Part shown: one piece after another, positions 11,826 to 23,986 of the stretch
Layout: each line of letters begins with the position of its first letter
Position numbering within the stretch: the first letter of the stretch is position 1
NCBI GenBank assembly: GCA_951802425.1
Contig: OX637797.1
Span: forward strand, 3,410,001-3,474,000
From: Clavaria fumosa
Taxonomy: Eukaryota > Basidiomycota > Agaricomycetes > Agaricales > Clavariaceae
Direction of reading: 5' to 3'
Length of the DNA: 64,000 nucleotides
The notes under the pieces: generated by a model
What the model was told of the DNA's origin: nothing
The model's database searches: none
The model's input: the letters and a program-made list of their open reading frames with translations, nothing else
Program-made: the position numbers and the translations under genes

Positions 11826-14596
11826 ATGTCGTCGCAGCCCCCAGGGATCCGCTGGATGAAAGAGCGTCTACCCGCCATACTCAGTCCTCCTCTCGCGGTC
11901 TGCGCATTGTATCTTCTCTCGCCCACAAAGCCCCCTCTTTGGCTCTTCCTTCTTGGTCTGCCACTCTCGTACCCCATCACTCTGACATTCTCGATAAACT
12001 ACAAGGACTATGTCGACCGCAGGGCAGCAGAGGCTCACGGCGCCGTACTCCCGACCCGTAGTGAAGACTGGACTCCGGGCAATCTGCTCAGTTTACGCGC
12101 CGCCTTGACTGATTTCAGGTCGGGCTATGTCAGTACGTGGCGTCTCAATGCTCACCCACCCACGTCCCGGCGGGTGTTACTTCTTTTGTCAGCCGAGCCG
12201 CTAATTTTTCTATCTGTGATGCAGCCGATGGGTTTCTCGAGAAGACCATCCGGTTGGGACCAGTCTTCAATATGAGACTCCTGTTTGAGAACAGGGTATG
12301 TTGATATGCGCGAAAGGAATTCATAATGTTAACTGTAGGTTTCGCGGCTAGATGTTCACGTCAGAACCGGAACATATCAAGGTGGGATTATCAGTTTGTG
12401 GCGGAAGAAAGTCGCTGACACGCCTTTCGTTCAGGCCATTTTGGCTACACAGTTCGCCAATCACGTCAAAGGTGCATTCACTCATCGCCCATTCCCGTCG
12501 TATGATGACAAACTTGTCTTGGGCGTAAGGCGAAGTTTTGTATATCCAGTTGGAATCTGTCCTTGGCGCTGGTGTTTTCAACTCGGATGGTACGGCCTTC
12601 GATTGGCTCAATATCATAATGAATGATCTTATTTCATCGTAGGGGAAATGTGGAAGTATGTCCTAGGTCCCACGTTTGATTGAGACTCTCACCCCGACAA
12701 CTTCGAAACAGATTTCACCGCACCATGACCCGTCCGTTTTTCAACAGAGACCGCATCAGCCATTTCGATATCTTTGACCGCCTCTCGGACGACGTCATCA
12801 AGCAAATCAACCCTCGGCAAAAAGAGGGCTACCCAATCGATTTTCAAGTATGTGCCAGTATCCTCTAACGGATTGGTCCGCTGAATTCGCTTCCAGGACG
12901 CGGTCTCTCGGTTCACGCTAGACTCAGCCACCGAGTTCCTCTTTGGGTACAATCTACGCACACTGTCTGCGGGGCTTCTCTACCCGGAAAACAACGTCAA
13001 CAAAGACGGCTCTCCCTCGCCGGGGTTCGCATCGATGCGCAACGCCGAGATGGCGCAACACCCCGCGAACCGGTTCGCGACGGCATTCGTGGAGGTGCAG
13101 CGCACATTGCCGCTGCGCTCCAGGTACGGCGTGCATTGGCCGCTCTTGGAGTTTTGGCGCGACGCTACGGCGGATAACATGCGGATCCTTGGGGAGGCGA
13201 TTGATCCTATCCTTCGGGATGCTGCGGCGCGAAAGAAAAGAAACGCCGGCGCGGCTGCGACGCGGATCCTTGCGTCAGCGGTGGAGGTACAGTCGTCGCT
13301 CACGCAGCAAGACGTTGAGAAAACGCCGTTGGCACATGACGACGGGGTGAAAGACGGGGAACCTGGGGAGGGGGTGACAATGTTAGAACATTTGCTCAAC
13401 TATACTGATGGTGAGCTGCAGTTCGTTCTCTCTACGTGGCATTTGCACGTCGCTCACACGCCTTTTAATCGGCGAAGACGAGAAACTGTTGAAGGACGAG
13501 ATCTTGAACATCATGATAGCAGGTCGAGACACCGTCAGTGGTTATTCCGTATACTTTCCTGCGGAAAACGATTCAATATGCTGTTCTGCAGACCGCATCG
13601 ACTCTGACATTCGTCGTCTACATGCTATCGCAGCACCCTCACGTCCTTGAACGCCTTCGTGTCGAGATCTTTGAGAAGGTCGGGAGCACCCAAAGGCCGA
13701 CATATGACAACTTGAAAAGCATGAAATATCTGAGGGCTGTTATCAACGGTTCGACTTTGCGTCTCCCCGATGACTGTGATGCTTAATATGTATTCCCTCA
13801 GAGACGTTGCGGCTGTATCCTCCCGTGTAAGTCGTCCCTTTTTCCACATCGCATGCAACCCTCTGTGTGCTTGCGCCTGAGATCCGGGTTTGGAACAAAG
13901 ATTGCTCAACTCTCACTTTAGGCCGTTAAATTTGAGGTCCTCCAATAAAGCGGTGCTCTGGCCACCGTTAATCCCGGGAGGCAAGCCGTTCTACATACCG
14001 CCCAATACGAAAACGGGTTACTCGGTGTTGATAATGCATCGCCGGGAAGACCTTTGGGGGCCCGACGGTGAGCGTTTTTCCTACTTTCGGTGTGTGTCTT
14101 TTCTTATCGACGCTTTTTTTACAGCGCAGGAATTTGACCCCGATCGGTTCATTGATGAGCGCTTGCACAAGTATCTGGTCCCAAACCCGTTTATCTTCCT
14201 CCCATTCAACGCCGGGCCGCGGATCTGCCTTGGGCAACAGTTCGCATACAACGAGGTGAGCTCAGTGATGGACGTTCCTTCTGTTCTTGTTTTCAGTATA
14301 TGCAGAGGAGAAGATCGGTTGACTAATAAAATGTGTACACACAGATATCATTCTTCCTCGTTCGTTTGCTGCAGAACTTCTCCAGCATTTCGTTGGCGGA
14401 GGACACGCAGCTCGCCCCGCCCCCTGAGTGGAAGCTGGACGGGGGCAGGAAGGCCAAGGAGAAGATCCGAACTGCGCTGAGCTTGACTCTGTCTGTCCGC
14501 GTGAGTAGCTTACTTGATTGATCATGATGTCTACTTCATTTTCTGCGTTAGGGTGGCCTGTGGGTCAGGATGGAAAGGTCGACGGCGGACATGTGA
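11826..14596 (+). CDS. Cytochrome P450 monooxygenase, CYP63-like (627 aa, 15 exons)
   Basis: Exons: 11826-12132, 12225-12295, 12352-12381, 12435-12471, 12530-12589, 12643-12655, 12712-12847, 12897-13410, 13478-13533, 13592-13748, 13802-13826, 13922-14067, 14125-14255, 14345-14500, 14552-14596 (1,884 nt). The start [12 protein letters not shown], the hydrophobic N-terminal anchor and [18 protein letters not shown] recall the basidiomycete CYP63 family, known for oxidising alkanes and aromatic xenobiotics. Catalytic parts are intact: I-helix AGRDT, K-helix ETLR, and heme loop [10 protein letters not shown] with the cysteine ligand. It should sit in the ER membrane and take electrons from P450 reductase. 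Exon 6 is 13 nt. The acceptor of the fourth intron (CGTAAG) is atypical but gives the family-consistent VKGE...SVLG join. Confidence 0.93.
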
Positions 14597-15002
14597 AACA
14601 GGGCACTGGTAATCTCACAAGCACCAGTCATCGTTTCTCTTTGGCATAATAATGAACCGCTGACTCTGGTTGGTTGGCATGTATGGGTATTGGTGAATAT
14701 ACTTTTTTTTGGGAATGTCGCGCGGACGCAGGACGATTACTCCATGCTGATGTGAAGTCGCGCATGGGCTTACTGTAATACTGAACCTCAATTCCCAATT
14801 GAAACTTCCCAAAATTGCATAGATTTTTGAATGACACCATTGCAAGCAAAACCGTGACTTTTTTTTTTCCAACTCTCCTTTCTTCGCTCTTATCATCGAT
14901 CACTTTCTATGCTTGCTTGACACTTGTTGAAAGAAATCAATACACTCTTTACTTCACGAGTCCTTAGCGTCGTTGCTGTTTTGATATCAAAACTATCGAA
15001 TC
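14597..15002. other. Intergenic: P450 3' region and EMG1 promoter
   Basis: Contains a T-rich run and pyrimidine-rich tracts at about 14860-14900, typical just upstream of fungal start sites. No gene seen. Confidence 0.5.
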
Positions 15003-16406
15003 ATGACGACCACCGTTAGTCTCGGCGCACGCAGACGCCGTCACTCGAATTCAACACCCTCCCCCGCGGCTATGAAACTCTTGACATCATCTTTAGACAA
15101 CGTCGCCGACCTTGATCCTATCGTGCGGCCCAAATCTACCCCCGTGGACGAACGACCCTCTCAGAAGCGCCGCGTCGACTTGGAGAATGCAGAGTGCGAG
15201 GATAGGGGAAATAATGATGACGACGACGACCTTTCAGCCGCCTCGTCTGAGGCCCAACCGCCCGATGTACAGGGGGACATCGATCAGTCGCCTTCGCAGC
15301 TAGCACTGCCTCCCTGTCGGCCAACGCGCCCCCTCCCTGCGCCCAAGAGCCGCAAAGCCAACAGCAACCCACTCCCGCACGTCGACAACCCGTTGCTCCT
15401 TCCCGTGAAAGCCCATGTCGTGCGCGCGGGCCCGGCGTCCACCCAGCGGCGCGTCTTCGTCGTGCTCGAGCAAGCGTGTCTTGAGGCGTACCGTGTTGGC
15501 TCTTCCAAGGTCACGAAGCGCGGTGGTAAAGGAGCGGCTGAACCGAAATATACGCTGTTGAATTGCGACGACCATCAGGGGATCTTGGCCAAGACCGGAA
15601 GAGATATCGCGGATGCCCGACCGGATATCACTCATCAGGTCTGGATTCCAATCATCTTAGTCACTGTCTTGTAAAGTGACAGAGTCCTAGTGTCTTCTTA
15701 CGCTATTAGATTCACCCTTGAACAAGTCAGGTCTCTTGCAGGTTTACATCCACACCACCAAGGGCGTCCTCATTGAAGTCAATCCTCATGTGCGGATCCC
15801 CAGGACTTTTAAACGATTCAGCGGATTGATGGGTAAGGGCTCTACTTCCGTCAATCTAGAGCCGCTGCTTATACAGTGACTATTTATCTTCAGTCCAACT
15901 GCTGCATAAGCTGTCTATACGCGGTGTCAATGGTCCAGAAAAGTTGTTGAAAGTGATCAAGGTCAGCCTTGGGCAACGGTCTTGCGGTTAATGTATCTTT
16001 TGAAAAATTATCTCAGAATCCTGTCACTGACCACCTGCCTACCAACACCATCAAAATAAGTAAATCCCGAATTTCCTCATCTTCTCAGTCACCATACTCA
16101 ATTGGAACTTTTTAAGCCCTTTCTGGGGATGCACCTACTGTGCGCCTCTCCCATTATCTCCCTACCCTCCCGACCACGCACTCCGTAGCGTTGTTTGTTG
16201 GTGCGATGGCCCGCGGTGCAGATAGTTTTGCAGATGGCATCGTCGACGAAAAGGTCAGCATCAGCGACTATCCTCTCAGCGCCAGTGTCGCTTGTGGGAA
16301 AGTACGTGATCCGTCTGCATCTGAATATATCGAGGATGGGTACTCACACCACTCGTATTCTGATTAGGTGTGCTGTGCATTTGAGGAGATGTGGGACATC
16401 GTGTAG
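15003..16406 (+). CDS. EMG1: EMG1/NEP1 18S rRNA pseudouridine N1-methyltransferase (370 aa)
   Basis: Exons: 15003-15638, 15691-15832, 15894-15961, 16017-16059, 16117-16301, 16368-16406 (1,113 nt). SPOUT-family signatures are clear: [83 protein letters not shown], and the AdoMet knot VGAMARG...ISDYPLSAS. The enzyme methylates the hypermodified pseudouridine of 18S rRNA and is needed for 40S subunit assembly in the nucleolus. The first ~130 residues are an acidic, low-complexity extension (DDDDD run) beyond the ~250-residue yeast protein. Confidence 0.97.
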
Positions 16407-16880
16407 CTTTCGTTTTGATCACAATTTCCTTCTGTTCCTCTTGTGTCTCGGTCTGGTCTGGCTCTCACCTACCGCATTTCAACCTGCATCACCAATTCAC
16501 CCTCTGTATTGGAATAGTTGTATAGTCTTTGAATCATCAGTTGCTTCCGGCTGCGACTCAACTCGCAGTCGTTAGCATGTCGTTGATCGTCTTTCTCAAA
16601 TGGAAATATTCATCCATCACTGATCTTTTCAGTTGCCATAGATTCCGTCCATATCTACTGTAATCCTGAGCTCACCCGCTCGTAAAATATCTTCCCTCCC
16701 GCTCCTCGACTTCGTGCTTGAGCCTGATTCGGGATCTCAAAATCCTCGTTTGGAACAACCGCTTGTATTCCTACCTTACTACACAACACACAAACATTGA
16801 GTCACTGCACCACAAACCCATCGCACCACAAACCCAGCTCCCAGCTCCCTCCTCTTTCGCATTTTCCACGCTAGACCATC
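16407..16880. other. Intergenic: EMG1 3' region and SEC14-like promoter
   Basis: 474 bases with pyrimidine-rich patches near 16680-16720 and 16830-16870. No supported gene. Confidence 0.5.
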
Positions 16881-17997
16881 ATGTCGACACTATCAGAACT
16901 CACCCCAGCAAGCGCGAGCGCGCTCCCGGACGGCATCACTGATCCTAATTACAAGCCCCTGCCGGGCAGACTGGGCAACTTGACCGTTGTGCAGCTGCAC
17001 ACGCTCGACACGTTCAAGAAGCAGCTAAAGGAGGAGGGTCATTTTGTCGAGGAGAGGATGGACGACGCTATGCTGCTCAGGTGAAACTTGCTTTTCTCTC
17101 GCGGCTGGAGTGCACGCAGCAGCAGCCGATTGGGGGCGTAACCGCTGACGACTCCCCGGGCGGTGTGCGTCGCATGCAGATTCCTGCGGGCCAGGAAATT
17201 TGACCTCACAAAAGCAAAGGCGATGTTACTCGATTCGGAGCAGTGGAGAAAGGACTTCGGCGTCGAAGACGTTGTTAAGTGCGTTCGTTTCGAAAAAAAA
17301 AATCGCTCCGTGATTTTTCAGCCTCACCGAGGTTCATAGGAACTTTGATTTTGTAGAGAAAGCCGCGGTCAACCAGTACTATCCACAATACTATCACAAG
17401 ATGGACAAGGTCCGTCCGTCTCACTGATCCTTACCGCCCATGGAAGGGAATTTAGACGGTTGTGCTTTTATACAGGATGGCCGACCGATATACGTTGAAC
17501 GGCTGGGCAGCCTTGACATCAAGGCGCTGTACAGTATCACAACGCAAGAACGCCAAATACAGCGGCTCGTATACGAATACGAGAAATTCATTACGGAACG
17601 GCTGCCCGCGTGCTCCAAGGCGGTGGGGCACCCGGTCGAGACGTCGTGCACGATCCTCGACCTGCAGAACGTGTCCCTGTCCAATTTCTACCGCGTCAAG
17701 GACTCCGTGTTCCAGGCCGCCTCCATCGGGCAGGATCGCTACCCCGAGTGCATGGGCAAGTTCTACATCATCAACGCCCCGTGGGCCTTCTCCGCGGTGT
17801 GGGCCGTCATCAAGCCGTGGCTGGACGAGGTCACCGTCGCCAAGATCGAGATCCTGGGCAGCGCCTACCAAGCCAAGTTGCTGGAGCAGATCCCGGCCGA
17901 GAATCTGCCCGCGGAGTTTGGCGGCCTCTGTCAGTGCTCCGGTGGCTGCTCGCTGAGCGATTCGGGCCCCTGGAACCCTCAGGTGAACGGGTCGTGA
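16881..17997 (+). CDS. SEC14: SEC14-like phosphatidylinositol/phosphatidylcholine transfer protein (296 aa)
   Basis: Exons: 16881-17080, 17180-17278, 17340-17409, 17476-17997 (891 nt). It has the CRAL-TRIO N-helix (LLRFLRARKFDLTKA) and the lipid-binding CRAL-TRIO fold: KMDKDGRPIYVERLG, TCTILDLQNVSLSNF, YPECMGKFYIINAPWAFSAV, VAKIEILG and LPAEFGG, closing the lipid pocket. Length matches yeast Sec14 (304 aa). It exchanges PI and PC at Golgi membranes and supports PI4P synthesis for secretion. This copy could be SEC14 itself or a close paralogue (SFH1-type). Its CYS-rich end CQCSGGC is unusual. Confidence 0.93.
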
Positions 17998-18273
17998 TGT
18001 CGGGGGTTTTTTTTGTGGCGTCCAGATGTGCCGTTGTGTAAATCTTTTTTGGGGCGGTAGTGGTAGAAACAAGAGGCGACATTTTTGTGCTCTTAGAGCG
18101 CGCACTTGGCTCAAGGAAACCTTCTATCTGCCTCGATGTTTTTTTATTAGCGCGCGCGACATACATATACATGGAGTCACTTTGGAGTGGTTGGATTGCG
18201 GCAAACTCCAGCGATAAAATGGAAAGCACACGACACACCACTCGATTATCATAACACACATCAGAGTGCACAC
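17998..18273. other. SEC14-like 3' region, start of the SSP array
   Basis: No gene seen. Includes a homopolymer T run just after the stop codon. Confidence 0.4.
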
Positions 18274-19035
18274 GATGCTTGACCCGAGCAGCGCAAACCA
18301 CACTCCGCGCGACAGTGACCAAAGTTCCACCTCTGCTGTTGCAATCTCCTCCGTCTCCTCCGCAAGACGTAGATGAACATGTACATCTAGTCAAGCGTCG
18401 TCGTCATCAGCCTCTCAGAGAGAGAGCGCCCGCAACGGTACCTGACACAATGCTGATGTTCACCATCCACTACCCACAAGTGACTAATTTTCCGGCCAAA
18501 ATGCCTGCACCAAAAATAAGCAGACCGGTGGATTTTAGAAAAACAAGCAGCTCGATCCAGTCGCTTGGCTAACCACCATGTTGAACATGCGGCTCGCACC
18601 AGCACTGATCTTCGCAATTCGGGAACTTGGACCCAAAATGTCCACCATGGCTGTTGGGATGCCCTCCACGCGTTGCGTCCTCTTGTTGGTGTCCCTAGGG
18701 AGGATATTGCGCCTACACACGCGCCCAACCAGAGCCTCTGATCGCCAAAAAGCGTGCAGCTGCTATAGCTCAAACTCGTACGTCTTTCCATGCCTTCTTT
18801 GCGTTAATGCGCGACGTCCTCCAGGGGATTTCACCCCGCTTCCCAGAAGTTGCTCGCGTTCTTAGTGGCCTGTAGCATAACCAACCTTGTAATTGCTCTC
18901 GTCGTCTACCCCCCGACACGCTTCGATCGGCTGCTCGCCGCCCACCCACAAGTCTTTTGCGCGTTAGCGACACTTGTGGCGTTTGTTGACCGAAGTCTAA
19001 TGTTTTCAGGAATCTGACATATTTTGACATCGTTC
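18274..19035 (+). pseudogene. Decayed plus-strand sequence of array unit 1 (longest copy)
   Basis: An ATG at 18274 opens a Ser-rich frame (MLDPSSANHTPRDSDQSS) with plausible splice signals downstream, then a stretch reading HVEHAARTSTDLRNSG and one reading RFDRLLAAHPQ. The frames do not join into one protein: stops and shifts separate them. The same stretches recur in the other units. I do not recognise the family. Confidence 0.35.
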
Positions 19036-19333
19036 AGTGCGAGGCTTGCCAAGTTATGCGACCAGTCCAATCTTTATTGCATGGGCTTATCTCAGTGTCT
19101 GGTCAAGAACGAGTACACAATTCGTGTTCTTCGAGCAGGATACATACATATACATGTTTGTAGTTTGCCGAGGACACATAAAAATACGAAACAAATAAAT
19201 ACGAAATAAATAAATACTAGAATTTGCGAGAAAGTCGCATTTGGAGTTGTTCGCAGAACGGTATTAACGTCAAAGCCGATTGAGCTGCCTCTTCATATTA
19301 GCGCATGTCAGCTCCGGATCGCCTGGAGTGACG

Positions 19334-19784
19334 TCACGCGGGAACATTTGAACAATCCTTATTAGCTTGTAGCCGACAATCACCGTAGAAATTAAAGTAT
19401 AGTCGGCCATCGGACTGCGACGAGTGCACCGCATGAGATTCGACGGCAAAGGGAAATATATATGCGGCGAAGCAACACCAGGGCACTCACCCGTTCATAT
19501 ATGCAGTAGTGATCGACGCCTGGAATGTGGAAACTGGGAATGGGAGTGGGGGGATTGGGAGGGCTGGGAGGGGGAGTGTTGAAAGGGGGTCTGTGGCTAG
19601 AGACGGAAGGTTCATAGGTGCAGGCGAGGAACCGTTCACTTTTGCCACCGGCTTTGAGTGGGTACTCCTTGAGGTTCTTTTTAGGACACTCGTAAGCGCA
19701 AGAAACTAGATCGCCTTGGGGAGCCCCGACGACCAGACTACAAAATGTCGCGGTGACAAAAAGGAGGACGAATGTGCGCAACAT
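19334..19784 (-). CDS. Small secreted cysteine protein A (124 aa)
   Basis: Exons 19491-19784 and 19334-19414, intron 19415-19490 (76 nt). It has an N-terminal signal peptide (MLRTFVLLFV...VVGA) and then a mature part with six conserved cysteines: SCAYECP, FLACTY, YCIYE, GDC and a final C near the end. Between the third and fourth cysteines is a Pro-rich linker (PPPSPPNPPTPIP). The C-terminal layout (C-x-Y ... G-x-L ... D-C ... C) recalls Ser/Gly-rich SSP families I know from agaricomycetes, but I cannot name this family. It is probably secreted; its role is unknown (effector-like or cell-surface). It is closest to copy D. Confidence 0.8.
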
Positions 19785-19845
19785 GTTATCTGAGTGAGGA
19801 TGGGAGGACGAATGGTAGAGAATAAATCCGTGATGCATCCGCGTT

Positions 19846-19851
19846 CTTATA
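19846..19851 (-). promoter_or_regulatory. TATA box of SSP gene A (conserved in all copies)
   Basis: TATAAG on the minus strand, about 62 bases upstream of the ATG at 19784. The surrounding GTACAGTATAAGAACGC is kept, with small changes, upstream of copies B-G, so the copies probably share regulation. Confidence 0.5.
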
Positions 19852-20642
19852 CTGTACGCTCCATTCTTCTGTTCTGCAAATGAATTCCCGGAATTCTAAA
19901 GCGTCCATCCAATCTCCAGGGGGTAGCAGAGCCTAGATATTGGATAGTTGATGGTACGCAGGTGACTGCCAGGAATGCAGTGTATGTATTCAATGCGAGG
20001 AATGCAGGTGAAACGGCAGCCAAAAGCAAACATAAAAAAAGACACAGCGCCAGAAAGGAGGGCAGATTAAGTCCGTCGAGAGTTACCTGCTGAAGCGATA
20101 CGAGAGCGACATCCCTTCAATTCGCTCCGACAAATAAATCCACATCAAGAGAGTAGCAAACAAAAGCCTCGCCTTCTTACACTGTACGTCCATTCTTCTA
20201 CTCTGAAACTGAATTCCCAGAGATTTGAAAATCAACGGAATTCTAAAGCGCCCATACGATCTCCAGGGGGGTAGCATAGCCTAGATATTGAATACTTGAT
20301 GGCGCGCAGGTGCACGTATTCAATGCGAGGAATGCAGGTGAAACGGGAGCCGAGAGCAAGCATAGATAAAAGACACAGCACCAGAAAAGAGGGCAGATTA
20401 AGACTGTTGAGAGCTACACGCTGAAGCGATATGAGAGCGACTCGGACGTCCCTTCAATTCACTCCGGCAAACCAATGCTAGCTGCGCTGGGTTTTCCAAC
20501 CAAGAGAGCAACAAACTAAAGCCTCGCCTCCTTGTGTTGTTATCGAGGTAGGAGTCTGATGATTGGTACTACTAGGAAGAGTACGGCAAGTGACTAGCAT
20601 CGGCGTTACCTTCTAAGGTAATACGACCAATACTATTCGGGA

Positions 20643-21035
20643 AATGGCTGTCGGGATGTCCTCCACACGTTGCGCCCTCTTGTTGGTGTCCCTAGTATGG
20701 AGGATATTGCGCCCACACACGCGTCCAATCAGAGCCTCTGATCGCGAAAAACCGTGCGGCTGCTAAAGCTCAAACTCGTACGTCTCTGCATGCCTTCGTG
20801 CAATGCGCGGCGTCCTCCAGGGGATTTCACCGATGTTGCTCGCGTTCTTGGTGGCCTGTAGCATAACCAACCTTGTAATTGCTCTCGTCGTCTACCCCCG
20901 ACACGCTTCGATCGGCTGCTCGACGCCCACCCACAAGTCGTTTGCGCGTTAGCAGCACTTGGCGTTTGTTCAAAGTCTGTTTCAGGAATCTTCCCTTTTG
21001 GCCATACGTTGACATTGTTCAGTGCGAGGCTTGCA
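20643..21035 (+). pseudogene. Decayed plus-strand sequence of array unit 2
   Basis: Same sequence as 18640-19035 but lacking the 5' part. Reading frames are broken in different places from the other copies. Confidence 0.3.
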
Positions 21036-21296
21036 GAGTTATGCGACTAGTCCAAACTATTTTGCATGGGCTTATCTGGTCAAGAACGAGTACGCAATTT
21101 GTTTTCTTCGAGCAGGATACATACATATACATGTTTGTAGTTTGCCCAGGACACATAAATATTCGAAATAAATACTAGAATTTGTGAGAAAGTCGCATTG
21201 GAGTTGTTCGCAACACAACATTGACGCCAAGACTGATTGAACTGCCTTGTCGGATTACTGCATGTCTCCATCAGCTCCGGATTGGCTAGAGTGACT

Positions 21297-21695
21297 TCAT
21301 GTGGCAAAAGTTGGACAACTGGCGATCCCCCTACAGTCGGAATGGTTATCTTGAAATAGGCGGCCATTGGACTGTGACGAGTACGCCGCATGAGATTCGA
21401 AGATATATGTGGGGAGGCGACACCAGAAACAGCACGAACTCACCCGTTCATATAGGCAGTATCTCGGAATGCCTAAAATAGCCTTGCCAGGGGGAGGAGG
21501 GGGAGGGCCGGGAGGGTAATCGTAGATGCAGGAGAGGAACCGTTCACTCTGGCCATGGGCTTTGAGCCGGATGTATGCGGCGTTCAATGGAGGACACGCC
21601 CATTTGTTGCCGCATTGTCTGGGTGGGGGGGGTGCCCCGACGACTAGACCACCAAATGCCGTGATGACAAAGAGGACGATGAATGTGCGCAACAT
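21297..21695 (-). CDS. Small secreted cysteine protein B (108 aa)
   Basis: Exons 21444-21695 and 21297-21371, intron 21372-21443 (72 nt, no stop in frame). It has a signal peptide (MLRTFIVLFVITAFG...), then six-cysteine spacing with CGNKWACP, FLSCIY, YCLYE, SDC and ASC. The linker is glycine/proline rich (PPGPPPPPPG). It belongs to the short subgroup with copies E and G. The 72-nt intron reads through in frame, so intron retention would add 24 residues rather than truncate. Confidence 0.8.
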   Translation of the reverse strand: MLRTFIVLFVITAFGGLVVGAPPPPRQCGNKWACPPLNAAYIRLKAHGQSERFLSCIYDYPPGPPPPPPGKAILGIPRYCLYERVSSCCFWCRLPTYIFESHAAYSSQSNGRLFQDNHSDCRGIASCPTFAT

Positions 21696-22169
21696 GTTAT
21701 CTGAGTGAGGATGAGAGGAAGAATGGTAGAGAATAAATCTATGATGCATCTGCGTTCTTATACTGTACGCTCCATTCTTCCGATCTGCAAATGAATTCCC
21801 GGAGATTTGAAAATCAATGGAATTCTAAAGCGCCCTTACAATCTCCAGGGGGTAGCAAAGGCTAGATATTGAATAGTTGATGGTACGCAGGTGATTGCCA
21901 GGAATGCAGTGTATGTATTCAATGCGAGGAATGCAGGTGAAACGGCTGCCAAAAGCAAACATAGAAAAAGACACAGCGCCAGAAAGGAGGGCAGAGTAAG
22001 TCCGTCGAGAGTTACCTGCTGAAGCGATACGAGAGCGACATCCCTTCAATTCGCTCCCACAAATAAATCCGCATCAAGAGAGTAGCAAACAAAAGCCTCG
22101 CCTTCTTGTGTTGTTATCGAGGTAGGAGTCTGATGACTGGTGCTACTAGGAAGAGGTACAACATAGAGT

Positions 22170-22217
22170 GCGAGTGAGTGAGTGAATGAGTGAGTGAGTG
22201 AGTGGCGGGCGGGCGGT
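22170..22217. repeat. GTGA/GAGT tetranucleotide microsatellite followed by GGGC repeats
   Basis: A run of GAGT units ends in GGCGGGCGGGCGG. The same tract, with different copy number, lies at 26187-26226, and a short version at about 24433-24450, all at equivalent places in the array. Confidence 0.8.
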
Positions 22218-22238
22218 GACTAGCATTGGCTGTGAGGA

Positions 22239-22350
22239 TGCCAGAGGCATTCTCTGGGAGGAGAAGCGAAAGCGCAAGAAACTGGATTGGGTTGGGGAGC
22301 CCCGACGACTATGTTGCGGTGACAAAGAGGACAACAAATGTGCACAGCAT
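22239..22350 (-). pseudogene. Truncated SSP pseudogene C
   Basis: Starts with the family's ATG and signal-peptide beginning (MLCTFVVLFVTAT), then hits TAG because about a dozen bases are missing inside the signal-peptide region. Homology resumes with the LPNPIQFLALS region in another frame and then stops; the cysteine domain is absent. The same lesion occurs in copy F. Confidence 0.8.
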
Positions 22351-22871
22351 GTTATCTGAGCCAGGATGGATGGTAGAGAAATCTGTAATGCATCTGCATT
22401 CTTACACTGTACGGTCCATTCTTCTACTCTGAAACTGAATTCCCAGAGATTTGAAAATCAACGGAATTCTAAAGCGCCCATACAATCTCCAGGGGGGTAG
22501 CATAGCCTAGATATTGAATACTTGATGGTGCGCAGGTGCACGTATTCAATGCGAGGAGTGCAGGTGAAACGGGAGCCGAGAGCAGGCATAGATAAAAGAC
22601 ACAGCACCAGAAAAGAGGGCAGATTAAGACTGTTGAGATCTCGAGAGCTACATGCTGAAGCGATATGAGAGCGACGTCCCTTCAATTCACTCCGGCAAAC
22701 CAATGCTAGCTGCGCTGGGTTTTCCAAGCAAGAGAGTGACAAACAAAGGCCTCGCCTCCTTGTGTTGTTATCGAGGTAGGAGTCTGATGACTGGTACTAC
22801 TAGGAAGAGTACGGCGAAGGACTAGCATCGGCGTTACCTTCTAAGGTAATACGACCAATACTATTCGGGAA

Positions 22872-23261
22872 ATGGCTGTTGGGATGTCCTCCACACGTTG
22901 CGCCCTCTTGTTGGTGTCCATAGTATGGAGGATATTGCGCCCACACACGCGTCCAATCAGAGCCTCTGATCGCGAAAAACCGTGCGGTTGCTATGCCTCA
23001 AACTCGTACGTCTCTGCATGCCTTCGCGCAATGCGCGGCGTCCTCCAGGGAATTCCACAGATGTTGCTCGCATTCTTGGTGGCCTGTAGCATAACCAACT
23101 TCGTTATTGCTCTCGTCGTCAACCCCCCGACACGCTTCGATCGGCTGCTCGCAGCCCACCCACAAGTCGTTTGCGCGTTAGCGACACTTGTGGCGTTTGT
23201 TGTCCAAAGTCTAATCATGTCTGTTTTCAGGGATCTGACATATGTTGACATCGTTCAGTGA
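22872..23261 (+). pseudogene. Decayed plus-strand sequence of array unit 3
   Basis: This copy happens to stay open for 129 codons and includes two hydrophobic stretches (FLVACSITNFVIALVV and VVCALATLVAFVVQ). The same frame is broken in other units, so its openness is probably chance. Family not recognised. Confidence 0.3.
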
Positions 23262-23526
23262 GGCTGGCTAAGTCATGTGACCAGTCCAATCTTTATTGCA
23301 TGGGCTTATCTCACTATCTGGTCAAGAACGAGTGCACAATTTGTTTTCTTCGAGCAGGATACATACATATGCATGTTTGTAGTTTGCCGAGGACACGTAA
23401 GAATTCGAATGAACTAGGTATAAAATCCGCAAGAAAGCTGTATGAGAGTTGTGGTATTTACGTCAAAGCCGATTGAGCTGCCTTTTTATATTAGCGCATG
23501 TCAGCTCCGGATCGCCTGGAGTGACT

Positions 23527-23986
23527 TCATGCGGCAGCATTTGAACAAGACAATTCAGCTTGTTGCTGACAATCACCACGATTTACGGATAGTCGGCCAT
23601 TGCGCTGTGATGAGTGCACCACATGAGATTTGAAGGCAAAGGGAGATATAAATGCGGCGAAGCGACACCAGGGCACTCACCCGGTCATATATGCAGTAGA
23701 TATCGACGCCTGGAATGTGGAAAGGGGGAGTGGGAGCGGGGGGAGCATGATGGGCGGGGATAGTGGGAAGGCCGGGATGGGGAAAGTTGGGGTTGTGGCC
23801 AGAGACGTGTGGGGAATAGATGCAGGTGAGGAACTGTTCGCTGTGGCCACTGGCTTTGAGGTCGAGGCCCTTGGTGTTCTTTGAAGGACACGCGAAAGTG
23901 CAAGAACCTAGATTGGGTTGGGGAGCCCCGACGACTAGACCACCAAAGGTCGCGGTGACAAAAAGGAGGACGAATGTGCGCAACAT
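23527..23986 (-). CDS. Small secreted cysteine protein D (127 aa)
   Basis: Exons 23681-23986 and 23527-23604, intron 23605-23680 (76 nt). It has a signal peptide, six conserved cysteines (SCTFACP, FLTCIY, YCIYD, GDC, SCSNAAA end) and a long proline/histidine linker (IPAHHAPPAPTPP). It groups with copy A by intron length, linker and the C-terminal sequence. Confidence 0.8.

Noticed and set aside
22872..23261. 129-codon plus-strand frame in the array as a real two-helix membrane protein
   Set aside because: The same frame is broken in the other four units, and conservation is no better than in surrounding non-coding sequence.
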